A stretch of DNA of 64,000 nt from Rhizobiales bacterium Ga0077545 (GCA_001464335.1 LNEV01000009.1:124001-188000); one strand, 5' to 3'; shown: positions 9,110 to 19,344, numbered from the stretch's first letter. The notes: generated by a model from the sequence alone, not told the origin. Program-made: numbers and translations.

Positions 9110-9613
9110 ATGCCCTCCATGTTCGACGCCTCCGTGCCGGTCTTCCTCCGCGCGCTGAAGAATCTGTCCGCCATTCTCGACAAGGGCGAGGCCTTTGCGA
9201 AGGAGAAGGGGATCGACCCGTCCGAACTTGTGGAAACACGGCTCATCGAGGACATGGACCCGCTGCGCGCCCAGATCCAGCGCGCCTCCGACAGCGCCAA
9301 GGGCGCGGCGGCCCGCCTGTCCGGCACCGAGATTCCGAGCTTTCCGGACGACGAGACGACGTTCGCCGATCTGCAGGAACGTATAAGAAAGACCGTGGCT
9401 TATCTCGAAAGCTTCACGTCCACGCAGATCGACGGCACCGAGGCGAAAGAGGTCACCATCAACACCCGCCGCGAGGCGCGTGTGATGAAGGGCCAGAATT
9501 ATCTGTTCGAGTTCGCGCTGCCGAACTTCTTCTTCCATGTGACGACCGCCTACGACATCCTGCGCCACAAGGGCGTGCCGGTCGGCAAGAAGGATTATCT
9601 CGGGCTGTCCTGA
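9110..9613 (+). CDS. DUF1993 family protein
   Basis: A 167-residue protein that I place in DUF1993 from its opening (MFDASVPVFLRAL), the central LxLFT-like all-helical pattern and the C-terminal NFFFHVTTAYDILRHKG segment. Related helical-bundle proteins resemble the DinB fold, but no metal-binding His triad is clear here and the function is not known. The ATG at 9110 was chosen over an upstream open frame because it matches the family N terminus. It is divergent from ada, with about 92 bases between the starts. Confidence 0.75.
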   Translation: MPSMFDASVPVFLRALKNLSAILDKGEAFAKEKGIDPSELVETRLIEDMDPLRAQIQRASDSAKGAAARLSGTEIPSFPDDETTFADLQERIRKTVAYLESFTSTQIDGTEAKEVTINTRREARVMKGQNYLFEFALPNFFFHVTTAYDILRHKGVPVGKKDYLGLS

Positions 9614-9626
9614 CCTTGGGGGAGCA

Positions 9627-10298
9627 ATGCAGACGGACCTAATGGATCTTTTGGCGAGCCGCGACATAGGCCACCCGTCCGTATTGACGTCTGCAAATAT
9701 TTCTCCCGGAGAGCTGAGGCTATCGATCACTGGCTTTCCGTGGTGGAAAGGCCGTGATGGGGAAGAGACGATCACCTTCGTGCTGACCGGTGTGGAGGAC
9801 GGCGAATTCTATCCGGAAGACATTCTTCCGTCCGCGGCGGGTTTGGACTCGAACACCGAATGGCTCGAAGAATTCTCGATAGCGCGTGTTGCCGATGTGG
9901 AGTGGCTTAAGCGCCCCGCAATGAAAATCCACGGTTATGGGCCTGTGCCAGAGCCGCTCAAGCTGTTCGCCGTGCTCCACGATTTTCTCGTCAGTCTCGG
10001 CGCATCGAAGCAGCCGGGTGACTTCCTGAACATGGGTAGGGGATGGAGCATCGGTGAATTCGAACGCATCGTCGAAACAGGCGGCTATCTTCTGGCCCGT
10101 GCCCCGGAACGCATCGGGCAGGTTCTTTGCAACGAGCTGGAACGGCAGGGCGTGAGCTTCAAAGCAGTCAGGAAGGACGCGCCCGAAGACAACAGGCTGG
10201 TTGTACGCTTTGGGCGGTCGTTCGTTCTTTGCCAAACTCGACGGCGCAGTTTGCCTGAGAGCATTTATTATCGGCTCATCCCTGAAAGTTTGCAGTGA
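9627..10298 (+). CDS. Hypothetical protein
   Basis: I do not recognise this 223-residue protein. It begins 13 bases after the DUF1993 stop, behind a GGGGGAG ribosome binding site, so it is probably on the same transcript. It is soluble, mixed alpha/beta, with no signal peptide or membrane helix. Its visible traits are an early GFPWWKGRDGEE segment, a central ALHDFLVSLG-like helix (read as FAVLHDFLVSLG) and a basic C terminus (RSFVLCQTRRRSLPESIYYR). Codon use is less extreme than in the core genes nearby. Confidence 0.7.
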   Translation: MQTDLMDLLASRDIGHPSVLTSANISPGELRLSITGFPWWKGRDGEETITFVLTGVEDGEFYPEDILPSAAGLDSNTEWLEEFSIARVADVEWLKRPAMKIHGYGPVPEPLKLFAVLHDFLVSLGASKQPGDFLNMGRGWSIGEFERIVETGGYLLARAPERIGQVLCNELERQGVSFKAVRKDAPEDNRLVVRFGRSFVLCQTRRRSLPESIYYRLIPESLQ

Positions 10299-10401
10299 CG
10301 CGGAAGTGTTAGTTCGCGAATCTATCTAAGCTGTTCGCGCTGTTCGCGTATTATGTGCATACATTATAATTGATTTCGTCGTTTCAATGTCTCACGATTC
10401 G

Positions 10402-11250
10402 TCAACGGTTTTCTATGAACCAGCGGATGTCTTCGGGCGACGCGATGCTATTATCGATCGTAACGAAAGAGATTAATTTGAGAGGCCGACCATCAAGGGC
10501 CGCCGCATAACTTTTATGGTGTCCGTCGAGCAAATAATGAGCAAGGCACCAATGGGCCTCTATGCTTGAGGCGTCCTCCCAGAATGCAGGCTCTTTCACG
10601 TCCAATACACTCAACGAAACGGCTGTCGGGCTATGACCCTGCGCTAGAATATCTCTGTATTCTCCAACCCGTTCTTCTTTGAGCCATGTATGAGGAAAAA
10701 TGGGAATCAGAAATTCAAACGCTCCTCTACGTTTTTCAAGTACTTTGCTAGATATCCTATAGTATTCGATTTTAGTATTATGTGGCAAGTTTGTGAATCT
10801 GTCTATTCCCCAAAGTTGTATTTGCTCTTTTTTGAAATAATCTTCATCGCCCATGGGTTGGCATAGCGTTGGATTTATTTCTGAGATCGACGTGACGTAT
10901 CGCCCGTTGGGAAGAATGAGCTTGAGGTTTTCGATTAATTCATCGTCGATCGGCGATCCGTCTCTCAATCGATTTGCTAGCTCTGGTACATCGATGCTTT
11001 TGTTTGCGCCGTTCATGCGTTCAAAGAAAAATGCGCAGGTTTCGCATACGTTGCCGAGATGAAAGGCTTTCTGGCCCGATATCGTGAGAAATCGGTCCCA
11101 AATTTCAAAATCGCCGCCCCCGACTGTTTCGAAACTAAGAATGCTCTGTGATCGCTCGATGAGAAACTCGTTTTTGCTCAAGTTTGTTCTCGCACCCGTT
11201 TTCGTCTCGATTGACACCATGCACCCCAAACAATACCTCGATAAAGGCAC
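10402..11250 (-). CDS. Conserved-looking hypothetical protein with two CxxC pairs and a DGHHK motif
   Basis: A 282-residue protein of unknown function in a markedly AT-richer stretch than anything around it. The N-terminal half has two CxxC pairs, CLGC (residues 7-10) and VCETC, which could bind one zinc ion. The C-terminal half has HYLLDGHHKSYAA followed by a strand, resembling the DGHHR-type nucleotide-binding motif of ParB/sulfiredoxin-fold proteins. The GTG at 11250 is needed to include the first CxxC; ATG 11220 is the alternative and would drop it. It converges on the previous gene and has no recognisable partner. I remember similar uncharacterised proteins in actinobacteria but cannot verify this. 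Confidence 0.7.
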   Translation of the reverse strand: MPLSRYCLGCMVSIETKTGARTNLSKNEFLIERSQSILSFETVGGGDFEIWDRFLTISGQKAFHLGNVCETCAFFFERMNGANKSIDVPELANRLRDGSPIDDELIENLKLILPNGRYVTSISEINPTLCQPMGDEDYFKKEQIQLWGIDRFTNLPHNTKIEYYRISSKVLEKRRGAFEFLIPIFPHTWLKEERVGEYRDILAQGHSPTAVSLSVLDVKEPAFWEDASSIEAHWCLAHYLLDGHHKSYAAALDGRPLKLISFVTIDNSIASPEDIRWFIENR

Positions 11251-11349
11251 TGGTCGAGCGCTGGTCTAAAACTCGCGCAATTTTTCAGGTGCGAAGCTTC
11301 TCACGCGTGCTATAGACGCCCCGCCTCCGTGAGGAGGCAGGCGCCCGGC

Positions 11350-11434
11350 GCGGGCGTGGCGGAATTGGTAGACGCACTGGATTTAGGTTCCAGCGGCGAA
11401 AGTCGTGGGGGTTCGAGTCCCTCCGCCCGCACCA
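11350..11434 (+). tRNA. tRNA-Leu (anticodon TAG)
   Basis: An 85-base class II tRNA. The acceptor arms GCGGGCG (11350-11356) and CGCCCGC (11424-11430) pair fully, the anticodon stem CTGGA/TCCAG encloses loop TTTAGGT with anticodon TAG, and a variable arm and GTTCGAGTC T-arm follow. The CCA end is encoded. A small hairpin (GCCTCC-GTGA-GGAGGC, 11323-11338) lies just upstream. Confidence 0.97.
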
Positions 11435-11502
11435 CCCGGCCCAATCGAGATTTTCAAACACGCGGCACTCGGGTCGAGGCCGCATGATCCGGAAGAAGAG
11501 CT

Positions 11503-12849
11503 ATGCAGGTTCAAGAAACCCTCGCCGAGGGACTGAAGCGCGAATATCGCATCACCGTGCCCGCCAAGGACCTCGATGGCCGCATCAATACCAAGCTGGA
11601 CGAGATCAAGGACAAGGTGAAGATCAACGGCTTCCGCCCCGGCAAGGTGCCGGCAGCGCACCTGAAGCGCCTTTACGGCCGCTCGGTGTTCGGTGAGGTC
11701 CTGCAGGAAGTGATGACCGAGGCCAACCGCCAGATCGTCGACGAAAAGAACGTCAAGCTGGCCATGCAGCCCAAGGTCTCGCTGCCGGAAGACGAGAAGG
11801 AAGTCGAAGAGGTTTCCGAGGGCCGCGCCGACCTGACCTACAAGGTCGAGATGGAAATCCTGCCGGAGATCGTCGTCGGCGACCTCAAGGCCATCGCCAT
11901 CGAAAAGCCCGTCGCCGACGTTCCGGACGAGGAAGTCCAGGACACGCTTGACCGGATCGTTCTCCAGAACGCGACCTATGAGCCCAAGGACGGCGCCGCC
12001 GCCGACAAGGACAAGGTCATCATCGACTTCGTCGGCTCGATCGACGGCGTCGAATTCGAGGGCGGCAAGGGCGAAGACCACCCGCTCATCATCGGCTCGG
12101 GCCAGTTCATCCCCGGCTTCGAGGAGCAGCTCATCGGCGTGAAGGCCGGCGATGCGAAGGACGTGAAGGTCAGCTTCCCGGCCGATTACCGGGCCACCGA
12201 ACTTGCCGGCAAGGAAGCCGTGTTCAAAGTCAATGTGAAGGGCATCGAGTCTCCGAAAGAGGCCGCGCTCGACGACGAATTCGCCAAGCAGCTCGGCATG
12301 GAATCGGCCGACAAGCTGAAGGAAACCGTGCGCGAGCAGATCGCCTCCGGCTACACGCAGGCCTCGCGCCAGCGCATGAAGCGTTCGCTGCTGGACGCGC
12401 TCGACGCGACCCACAAGTTCGAGCTTCCGCCGACCCTCGTCGAGCAGGAATTCGCGAACATCTGGGCGCAGGTCGAGAAGGAACTCGCGACCGGCGGCGA
12501 CAAGGTGCGTGAAGGCAAGACCGACGACCAGCTCAAGGCCGAATACCGCGTCATCTCCGAGCGCCGCGTGCGCCTTGGCCTGCTCCTTGCGGAGATCGGT
12601 GAGAAGAACAATATCCAGGTCACGAACGACGAGGTCACAAAGGCTGTCGTCGAGCGTGCCCGCCAATTCCCCGGCCAGGAACAGATGGTCTGGGAATTCT
12701 ACCAGAAGAACGCCGAAGCGCTCGCCGAGCTGCGTGCACCGATCTTCGAGGAAAAGGTGGTCGACTATATTGTCGAACTCGCCAAGGTCACCGAGAAGAA
12801 GGTGTCCAAGGACGAGCTGTTCGCCGATCCCGACGAGAAGGCGGCCTGA
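11503..12849 (+). CDS. tig: Trigger factor
   Basis: The ribosome-bound chaperone and peptidyl-prolyl isomerase that meets nascent chains. The 448 residues show the order expected: an N-terminal ribosome-binding domain with the FRPGKVP signature (about residues 47-53), a FKBP-like PPIase domain in the middle (about 160-240, with DKVIIDFVG and a FIPGFEEQL segment), then the helical arms. It is followed by clpP after 50 bases and clpX further on, the standard tig-clpP-clpX order that couples folding with proteolysis. Confidence 0.97.
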   Translation: MQVQETLAEGLKREYRITVPAKDLDGRINTKLDEIKDKVKINGFRPGKVPAAHLKRLYGRSVFGEVLQEVMTEANRQIVDEKNVKLAMQPKVSLPEDEKEVEEVSEGRADLTYKVEMEILPEIVVGDLKAIAIEKPVADVPDEEVQDTLDRIVLQNATYEPKDGAAADKDKVIIDFVGSIDGVEFEGGKGEDHPLIIGSGQFIPGFEEQLIGVKAGDAKDVKVSFPADYRATELAGKEAVFKVNVKGIESPKEAALDDEFAKQLGMESADKLKETVREQIASGYTQASRQRMKRSLLDALDATHKFELPPTLVEQEFANIWAQVEKELATGGDKVREGKTDDQLKAEYRVISERRVRLGLLLAEIGEKNNIQVTNDEVTKAVVERARQFPGQEQMVWEFYQKNAEALAELRAPIFEEKVVDYIVELAKVTEKKVSKDELFADPDEKAA

Positions 12850-12899
12850 GGCCGTCTGCCACTAAGCGGCCTTCCGGCCGCAGGAGCTGAGAAGACAAG

Positions 12900-13547
12900 A
12901 TGCTGCGCGATCCGATTGAAACCTACATGAACCTCGTGCCCATGGTCGTCGAACAGACGAGCCGTGGCGAACGCGCCTTCGACATCTTCTCGCGCCTCCT
13001 CAAGGAGCGCATCATCTTCGTGACGGGCCCGGTCGAGGACGGCATGTCCTCGCTCATCGTCGCGCAGCTGCTGTTCCTTGAGGCCGAGAATCCGACCAAG
13101 GAAATCTCGATGTACATCAACTCGCCGGGCGGGGTGGTGACGTCGGGTCTCGCGATCTACGACACGATGCAGTACATCCGGCCGAAGGTGTCGACGCTCT
13201 GCGTCGGCCAGGCCGCCTCGATGGGCTCGCTTCTGCTGTGCGCCGGCGAAAAGGACATGCGTTTCGCGACGCCGAACGCCCGCGTCATGGTGCATCAGCC
13301 TTCGGGCGGCTTCCGCGGCCAGGCCTCCGACATCGAGCGCCATGCCGAGGACATCGTGAAGCTGAAGCGCCGGCTGAACGAAATCTACGTCAAGCACACC
13401 GGCCAGCCTTATGAGCGGATCGAGAACACGCTCGACCGCGACCATTTCATGTCGGCGGACCAGGCCAAGGAATTCGGCATTATCGACAGGGTGTTCGAGA
13501 CCCGTCCGACCGACGGCGAAGGCGCCGCCAAGATCGCAGCGGCTTAA
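12900..13547 (+). CDS. clpP: ATP-dependent Clp protease proteolytic subunit
   Basis: The 215-residue serine peptidase subunit that forms the double heptameric barrel used by ClpX and ClpA. The nucleophile is Ser107 in QAASMGS and the catalytic His132 lies in MVHQPSGG; the Asp follows in the HTGQ...DRDHF region. The N terminus [19 protein letters not shown] is the processed-type leader of the family. It lies 50 bases after tig with a GGAG site just before the start, so co-transcription is likely. Confidence 0.97.
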   Translation: MLRDPIETYMNLVPMVVEQTSRGERAFDIFSRLLKERIIFVTGPVEDGMSSLIVAQLLFLEAENPTKEISMYINSPGGVVTSGLAIYDTMQYIRPKVSTLCVGQAASMGSLLLCAGEKDMRFATPNARVMVHQPSGGFRGQASDIERHAEDIVKLKRRLNEIYVKHTGQPYERIENTLDRDHFMSADQAKEFGIIDRVFETRPTDGEGAAKIAAA

Positions 13548-13844
13548 TTTATCCCCTGCGAACTGCGACCTCTGCGCGCACGAAACCGCGACCAGCCGCT
13601 TAAAAACCGTGGCTGGCGCGCTACTTGCTCGAAAGAGCGGTAACCCTGTGGACCACGGCGGGTTGATCTTACCGGTCGTCACATGGTCACATTCAGGGTG
13701 AGTCTGGTCCAAGGACGGGCTTGAGGGACGTTCCGGGCGGTTTCCAGGGGTGGTGGACCGCTACAACACATTGTTAGGCTGGCCGGTCTAGGCTTTGGGG
13801 GTTGTGGCTCCCGCGCTGGGGCCCGAAGGTCGAGGAAGAGGACA
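13548..13844. other. clpP-clpX spacer
   Basis: A 297-base gap that separates clpX from clpP, so clpX probably has its own promoter. I searched by eye for a sigma32-type or housekeeping promoter and found none that is convincing. A purine-rich site precedes the clpX ATG (GAGGAAGAGG). No open frame here looks coding. Confidence 0.4.
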
Positions 13845-15110
<1,266 letters not shown>

Positions 15111-15217
15111 TGCCAGGCCGACCGGCTCGACAATGCCGGTTGGAAGGCCGGGCCTCCGAAGGCCCCGCGCGCCTTGAAAGCAGGGCGCAGATTGACCACC
15201 TATTTCATCGACACAGC

Positions 15218-15250
15218 AGCCATCCCGGATCGTCCGGGATGGCTTCCTGC
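15218..15250 (+). terminator. Strong hairpin between clpX and lon
   Basis: A perfect 12-base stem, AGCCATCCCGGA (15218-15229) and its inverse (15233-15244), with a TCG loop, followed by a weak pyrimidine tail TCCTGCC. It most likely ends clpX transcription. The tail is not a clean T-run, so it could instead be part of a structured lon leader. Confidence 0.5.
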
Positions 15251-15287
15251 CTTCAACGATCCCGTGCGCAGTTTACGCAGACAGATC

Positions 15288-15330
15288 GTGCCGAAAACGT
15301 TCGGCACCGCGCCTCTTTCTGGGCGGTGCC
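15288..15330 (+). promoter_or_regulatory. lon leader with two mutually exclusive hairpins
   Basis: Hairpin one pairs GTGCCGAA (15288-15295) with TTCGGCAC (15300-15307). Hairpin two pairs GGCACCGC (15303-15310) with GCGGTGCC (15323-15330). They share bases 15303-15307, so only one can form. The second ends just before the AAAGGAAG ribosome binding site of lon (ATG 15346). This layout fits a translational or temperature-dependent switch, but that is inference; no known motif such as ROSE is recognised. Confidence 0.4.
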
Positions 15331-15345
15331 GCGAAAGGAAGTGAA

Positions 15346-17769
15346 ATGACCAGTCCGAAAGTGCGCGCACCGAAGGGCGGCGAGACCGATTCCTATCCCG
15401 TCCTGCCGCTGCGCGACATCGTGGTGTTTCCGCATATGATCGTGCCGCTCTTCGTGGGGCGCGAGAAGTCGATCCGCGCTCTCGAGGCGGTGATGAAAGC
15501 GGACAAGCCGATTCTGCTTGCCACCCAGCTCAACCCCCAGGACGACGATCCGGCGCCGGAAGCGATCTACAAGATCGGCACCCTTGCGACCGTGCTGCAG
15601 CTTCTGAAGCTTCCCGACGGCACGGTGAAGGTGCTGGTCGAGGGCCTCGGCCGCGCGCGCGTCACGAACTACAAGGAGCGCGAGGACTTCTACGAAGCCG
15701 ACGCCGAAACGCTCGATGATGCGGAACCCGACAGCGTCGAGACGGTCGCCCTTGCGCGCTCCGTCGTCAACGAGTTCGAAAGCTATGTGAAGCTCAATAA
15801 GAAGATCGCCTCGGAAGTCGTGACCGCCGTCACGCAGATCGAGGAGCCTTCGAAGCTTGCGGATTCGATTGCCTCGCATCTGTCGGTGAAAATCCCCGAA
15901 AAGCAGGGCATTCTCGAACTGCTCAACGTCATCGAACGTCTTGAGCGCGTGCTTGGCCTCATGGAGAGCGAGATTTCGGTCCTCCAGGTCGAGAAGCGCA
16001 TACGTACGCGCGTCAAGCGTCAGATGGAGAAGACGCAGCGCGAGTACTATCTCAACGAGCAGATGAAGGCGATCCAGAAGGAACTCGGCGACGGCGATGA
16101 AGGCCGCGACGACACCGCCGAGCTCGAAGAGAAGATCAAGACCACCAAGCTCTCGAAGGAAGCCCGCGAAAAGGCGACGGCCGAGCTGAAGAAGCTCAAG
16201 CAGATGTCGCCGATGTCCGCGGAAGCGACCGTCGTTCGTAACTACCTCGATTGGCTGCTCGGCATTCCGTGGGCCACCAAGTCTAAGGTGCGCAAGGATC
16301 TCTCCTTCGCCGAGGACGTGCTGAACGGCGACCATTTCGGTCTCGAAAAGGTCAAGGAACGCATCGTCGAATATCTTGCCGTCCAGACGCGCACCAACAA
16401 GCTCGCAGGTCCCATCCTGTGCCTTGTCGGTCCTCCCGGCGTCGGCAAGACCTCGCTCGCGCGCTCCATCGCCAAGGCGACGGGCCGTGAATATGTCCGC
16501 ATGTCGCTCGGCGGCGTGCGCGACGAGGCCGAAATCCGCGGTCACCGTCGTACGTATATCGGCTCGATGCCCGGCAAGGTCATCCAGTCGATGCGCAAGG
16601 CCAAGAAGAGCAATCCGCTCTTCCTGCTCGACGAGATCGACAAGATGGGCATGGACTATCGGGGCGACCCGGCGGCAGCGCTTCTCGAAGTGCTCGACCC
16701 GGAGCAGAACTCGACGTTCAACGATCACTATCTTGAGGTCGATTACGATCTCTCGAACGTGATGTTCATCACCACGGCGAACACGCTGAACATTCCGCCG
16801 GCCCTGATGGACCGCATGGAGATCATCCGCATCGCCGGTTACACGGAAGATGAGAAGGTCGAGATCGCGCGCCGTCATCTGATCCCCGAAACGCTGAAGA
16901 AGCACGGGGTGACGAAGAAGGAATGGTCGATCGACGACGAGGCGCTGCGCACCGTCATTCGTCGCTACACGCGGGAAGCGGGCGTGCGTAACCTCGAACG
17001 CGAGATGGCAACCCTGATCCGCAAGGCGGTGAAGGAGCTGGTCTCGACGAAGAAGACGTCGGTGAAGGTGACGGCCAAGAATCTCGAGGATTTCCTCGGC
17101 GTTCCGCGTCATCGCTACGGCGAGGCGGAGCTTGAGGATCAGGTCGGTGTGGTGACCGGTCTCGCCTGGACGGAAGTCGGCGGCGAGCTGCTCACCATCG
17201 AAGGCCTCATGATGCCCGGCAAGGGCCGCATGACGGTGACCGGCAATCTTCGGGACGTGATGAAGGAATCGATTTCCGCGGCGGCGTCGTATGTGCGCTC
17301 GCGTGCGATCGACTTTGGCATCAAGCCGCCTCTGTTCGAACGCCGCGACATCCATGTGCACGTGCCGGAAGGCGCGACGCCCAAGGATGGACCATCGGCG
17401 GGCGTTGCGATGGCCACCGCCATCGTTTCGGTACTGACGGGCATTCCGGTGCATCGGGAAGTTGCGATGACGGGCGAGGTCACCTTGCGCGGTCGTGTCC
17501 TGCCGATCGGCGGTCTGAAGGAGAAACTGCTCGCGGCTCTGCGTGGCGGCATCAAGACGGTGCTGATCCCCGAAGAGAACGAGAAGGATCTCGCGGACAT
17601 TCCGGACAATGTTAAGGCCGGCCTGACGATCATTCCGGTCCGTCACGTGGACGAGGTGTTGAAGCACGCGCTGCTGCGTCAGCCCGAGCCGATTGAATGG
17701 GAAGAGGAAGCCGAGCCGATTGCCAAGCCCGTCGAGGAGGGTGACACGCCCGGCCTTACAGCGCACTGA
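15346..17769 (+). CDS. lon: ATP-dependent protease Lon
   Basis: The 807-residue LonA protease that clears misfolded and some regulatory proteins. The N-terminal substrate-binding domain (about residues 15-210) is followed by a coiled region and the AAA+ module with Walker A GPPGVGKT and FLLDEIDK. The C-terminal peptidase domain has the catalytic Ser in PKDGPSAG and Lys in [10 protein letters not shown]. It lies directly after clpX, as is common, and is expected to be heat-shock induced. It is followed by a strong terminator. Confidence 0.98.
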   Translation: MTSPKVRAPKGGETDSYPVLPLRDIVVFPHMIVPLFVGREKSIRALEAVMKADKPILLATQLNPQDDDPAPEAIYKIGTLATVLQLLKLPDGTVKVLVEGLGRARVTNYKEREDFYEADAETLDDAEPDSVETVALARSVVNEFESYVKLNKKIASEVVTAVTQIEEPSKLADSIASHLSVKIPEKQGILELLNVIERLERVLGLMESEISVLQVEKRIRTRVKRQMEKTQREYYLNEQMKAIQKELGDGDEGRDDTAELEEKIKTTKLSKEAREKATAELKKLKQMSPMSAEATVVRNYLDWLLGIPWATKSKVRKDLSFAEDVLNGDHFGLEKVKERIVEYLAVQTRTNKLAGPILCLVGPPGVGKTSLARSIAKATGREYVRMSLGGVRDEAEIRGHRRTYIGSMPGKVIQSMRKAKKSNPLFLLDEIDKMGMDYRGDPAAALLEVLDPEQNSTFNDHYLEVDYDLSNVMFITTANTLNIPPALMDRMEIIRIAGYTEDEKVEIARRHLIPETLKKHGVTKKEWSIDDEALRTVIRRYTREAGVRNLEREMATLIRKAVKELVSTKKTSVKVTAKNLEDFLGVPRHRYGEAELEDQVGVVTGLAWTEVGGELLTIEGLMMPGKGRMTVTGNLRDVMKESISAAASYVRSRAIDFGIKPPLFERRDIHVHVPEGATPKDGPSAGVAMATAIVSVLTGIPVHREVAMTGEVTLRGRVLPIGGLKEKLLAALRGGIKTVLIPEENEKDLADIPDNVKAGLTIIPVRHVDEVLKHALLRQPEPIEWEEEAEPIAKPVEEGDTPGLTAH

Positions 17770-17798
17770 CACCTTTCGTACCCTACAAGATGATGTGG

Positions 17799-17829
17799 AA
17801 GGCCCGCTTCGGCGGGCCTTCTGTTGTTT
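17799..17829 (+). terminator. Intrinsic terminator after lon
   Basis: A 9-base perfect stem AAGGCCCGC / GCGGGCCTT with a TTCG tetraloop (17799-17820), followed by the T-rich CTGTTGTTT. It lies 30 bases after the lon stop and separates lon from the HU gene. Confidence 0.88.
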
Positions 17830-17969
17830 GCGCTGTGCCTCAAGCGCCACACCCCACCGTGCACGCCGAATCGAAAGCGTGGATTTCCTTGCCTTTACGG
17901 GCGTTTCACGGAAGTTTGCGGGCTTCCGGTTGGGGGCGCCGGGAGGGTTTTCAAGAATGCGGAGGCACT

Positions 17970-18245
17970 ATGAACAAGTCCGATCTGATCGCGGCGGTCG
18001 CGGACAAGACGGGACTGAACAAATCGCAGGCTTCGGCCGCGGTTGAAGCCACGATCGATTCGATCGTGGACACCCTGAAGTCCGGTTCCGACGTGCGGCT
18101 TGTCGGTTTCGGCACCTTCCAGGTGGTCAAACGGGCGGCCGGGGTGGGGCGCAATCTGCGCACCGGGCAGCAGATCAAAATTCCGGCGTCCAAGGCGCCG
18201 AAATTCCGTGCGGGCCAGGTTCTGAAGGACGCCATCAACACCTGA
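17970..18245 (+). CDS. hupB: DNA-binding protein HU
   Basis: A 91-residue histone-like protein of the HU/IHF family that bends and compacts DNA as a dimer. It starts MNKSDLIAAVA behind a GGAGG site and contains the GFGTFQV core. The beta-arm segment GRNLRTGQQIKIPASKAP follows, and the sequence ends in FRAGQVLKDAI, all typical of HU rather than IHF. The lon-hup order is widely conserved. A single-gene transcript is likely, as terminators and tRNA genes lie on both sides. Confidence 0.95.
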   Translation: MNKSDLIAAVADKTGLNKSQASAAVEATIDSIVDTLKSGSDVRLVGFGTFQVVKRAAGVGRNLRTGQQIKIPASKAPKFRAGQVLKDAINT

Positions 18246-18250
18246 GGCGG

Positions 18251-18279
18251 CTTGCGCTTCACGCAAAATCGCCCATAAA
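18251..18279 (+). promoter_or_regulatory. Probable promoter of tRNA-Val
   Basis: CTTGCGC (-35, the alphaproteobacterial CTTG type) and CATAAA (-10, 18274-18279) are separated by 16 bases, with the implied start near 18286, some ten bases before the tRNA. Confidence 0.45.
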
Positions 18280-18296
18280 GGCGCGCGCAACGCGAT

Positions 18297-18372
18297 GGGC
18301 GGTTAGCTCAGCTGGCAGAGCATCTCGTTTACACCGAGAGGGTCGGCGGTTCGATCCCGTCACCGCCTACCA
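18297..18372 (+). tRNA. tRNA-Val (anticodon TAC)
   Basis: A 76-base tRNA. The acceptor arms GGGCGGT and ACCGCCT pair with a terminal G-U wobble at position 1-72, the anticodon stem TCTCG/CGAGA encloses loop TTTACAC (anticodon TAC), and D- and T-arms are normal. The discriminator is A and CCA is encoded. Confidence 0.96.
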
Positions 18373-18396
18373 TCCAGCGCTCGACACCCCGATATG

Positions 18397-18423
18397 GGCC
18401 GGCCGTAAAGGACCGGCCTTTTT
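18397..18423 (+). terminator. Intrinsic terminator after tRNA-Val
   Basis: Stem GGCCGG (18397-18402) with CCGGCC (18413-18418), a 10-base loop and TTTTT immediately after. It sits about 25 bases past the tRNA-Val CCA end. Confidence 0.85.
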
Positions 18424-18476
18424 CATTGGATCGACGACAGGCGAGGGGGTAACGCACTTTTCTGTGTCTGTTTCGA

Positions 18477-18505
18477 TTGACTTGGGATGGGGCGTGTCGT
18501 AGGTG
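18477..18505 (+). promoter_or_regulatory. Possible promoter of tRNA-Asp
   Basis: TTGACT (18477-18482) is a near-perfect -35 box; 17 bases later TAGGTG is only a weak -10. The implied start lies about 30 bases before tRNA-Asp. The preceding terminator shows this tRNA needs its own promoter. Confidence 0.4.
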
Positions 18506-18542
18506 ACGGCCCTCCGACGAAACGGCCTCGCCGCGTCGCTCC

Positions 18543-18619
18543 GGGGGTGTAGCTCAGTTGGTTAGAGCGTCGGCCTGTCACGCCGAAGGTCGCGGGTTCG
18601 AGCCCCGTCACTCCCGCCA
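18543..18619 (+). tRNA. tRNA-Asp (anticodon GTC)
   Basis: A 77-base tRNA. Acceptor arms GGGGGTG and CACTCCC pair with one internal G-U, the anticodon stem TCGGC/GCCGA encloses loop CTGTCAC (anticodon GTC), and the T-arm GGTTCGAGCC is canonical. Discriminator G, CCA encoded. Confidence 0.96.
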
Positions 18620-18852
18620 CTTTTCCCAATTGCATGTCTTCTCCGGGCCGCCCGGAAGCCGTCGTTTTCTTCTCGCGGACGTACGGACGCGACCGCCGGA
18701 ATCCAAAATCCATTTCTCTCTGGACGTTTAGGCTGGGCGGAGCGGTCCACGGCGACGCTTCCTCGATCCCGCATCTTTGCTGCGCTTCCGTTCTCGTGCG
18801 CGCAGGGAACTTGCCGCCCCGTATCCGGGTTTCAGGATCGGGAGGATGCGCG

Positions 18853-19092
18853 ATGCCGCATGTGCTTTATGAAGTCGTCGAACACGACGGTGGCTGGGCC
18901 TACAAGGCGGGAGATGTGTTCTCCGAGACCTTCGCGACTCGCGAGGAAGCCGCGTTCGCGGCAAAGCGCGTTGCCCGCGAACAGGAAACGCCGGGTGATT
19001 CCGGGGTGATCGAATATCAGGACGAAAAGGGCCGCTGGCACACCGAAATGGTGCGCGGCGGCGACCGTCCCGAGGCCGACGTCGAGACCTAG
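18853..19092 (+). CDS. DUF2188-like small protein
   Basis: A 79-residue soluble protein. The pattern YEVVEHDGGWAYKAG, then TREEAAFAAKRVA and a final strand pair around IEYQDEKGRW, resembles the DUF2188 fold (two short repeats that pack on one helix). No function is known. The ATG at 18853 follows GGGAGG at a good distance. It lies alone between tRNA-Asp and the nuo operon, separated from nuoA by 252 bases. Confidence 0.75.
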   Translation: MPHVLYEVVEHDGGWAYKAGDVFSETFATREEAAFAAKRVAREQETPGDSGVIEYQDEKGRWHTEMVRGGDRPEADVET

Positions 19093-19162
19093 AAGACAGC
19101 GGTGCGAAAGCGCGCCGCGACCTCTCGCCACAGCGGCGGAATTAATCTGGAATTGGAGCGAT

Positions 19163-19168
19163 TATAAT
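19163..19168 (+). promoter_or_regulatory. Perfect TATAAT box upstream of the nuo operon
   Basis: An exact -10 hexamer in a GC-rich spacer 177 bases before nuoA. The -35 position holds only AT-rich, non-consensus sequence, so the promoter is tentative. Downstream the leader has a perfect 7-base stem, CGGACGG-AGGA-CCGTCCG (19305-19322), ending just before the nuoA ribosome binding region. Confidence 0.35.
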
Positions 19169-19344
19169 CCCGCTTTGGCTTGTTCGGAGCAAAGCCTTGG
19201 GCTAGGGATGCGCTGCCGATTTTGTCGCCTGCGCCTAGAGTTGCAGGCGGTTCACGGGGGAGAGCCCCGGAGCCCTAGCTCTGGCGTGCGAGCGATATCG
19301 GTTGCGGACGGAGGACCGTCCGGTTCCAACCTCAGGGCGTCGCA

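Noticed and set aside
10331-10348. Tandem CTGTTCGCG repeat as a possible array or attachment site
   Set aside because: Only two 9-base copies; there is no integrase or tRNA boundary beside it and chance is likely.
11350-11434. tRNA-Leu as an integration site for the AT-rich gene
   Set aside because: No integrase and no repeat of the tRNA 3' end was found on the far side of 10402.
15174-15206. Heat-shock (sigma32) promoter for lon
   Set aside because: A CTTGAAA is followed by CCTATTT, but the spacing of about 22 bases is too long for the alphaproteobacterial consensus and the strong hairpin at 15218 lies downstream; not reported as a feature.
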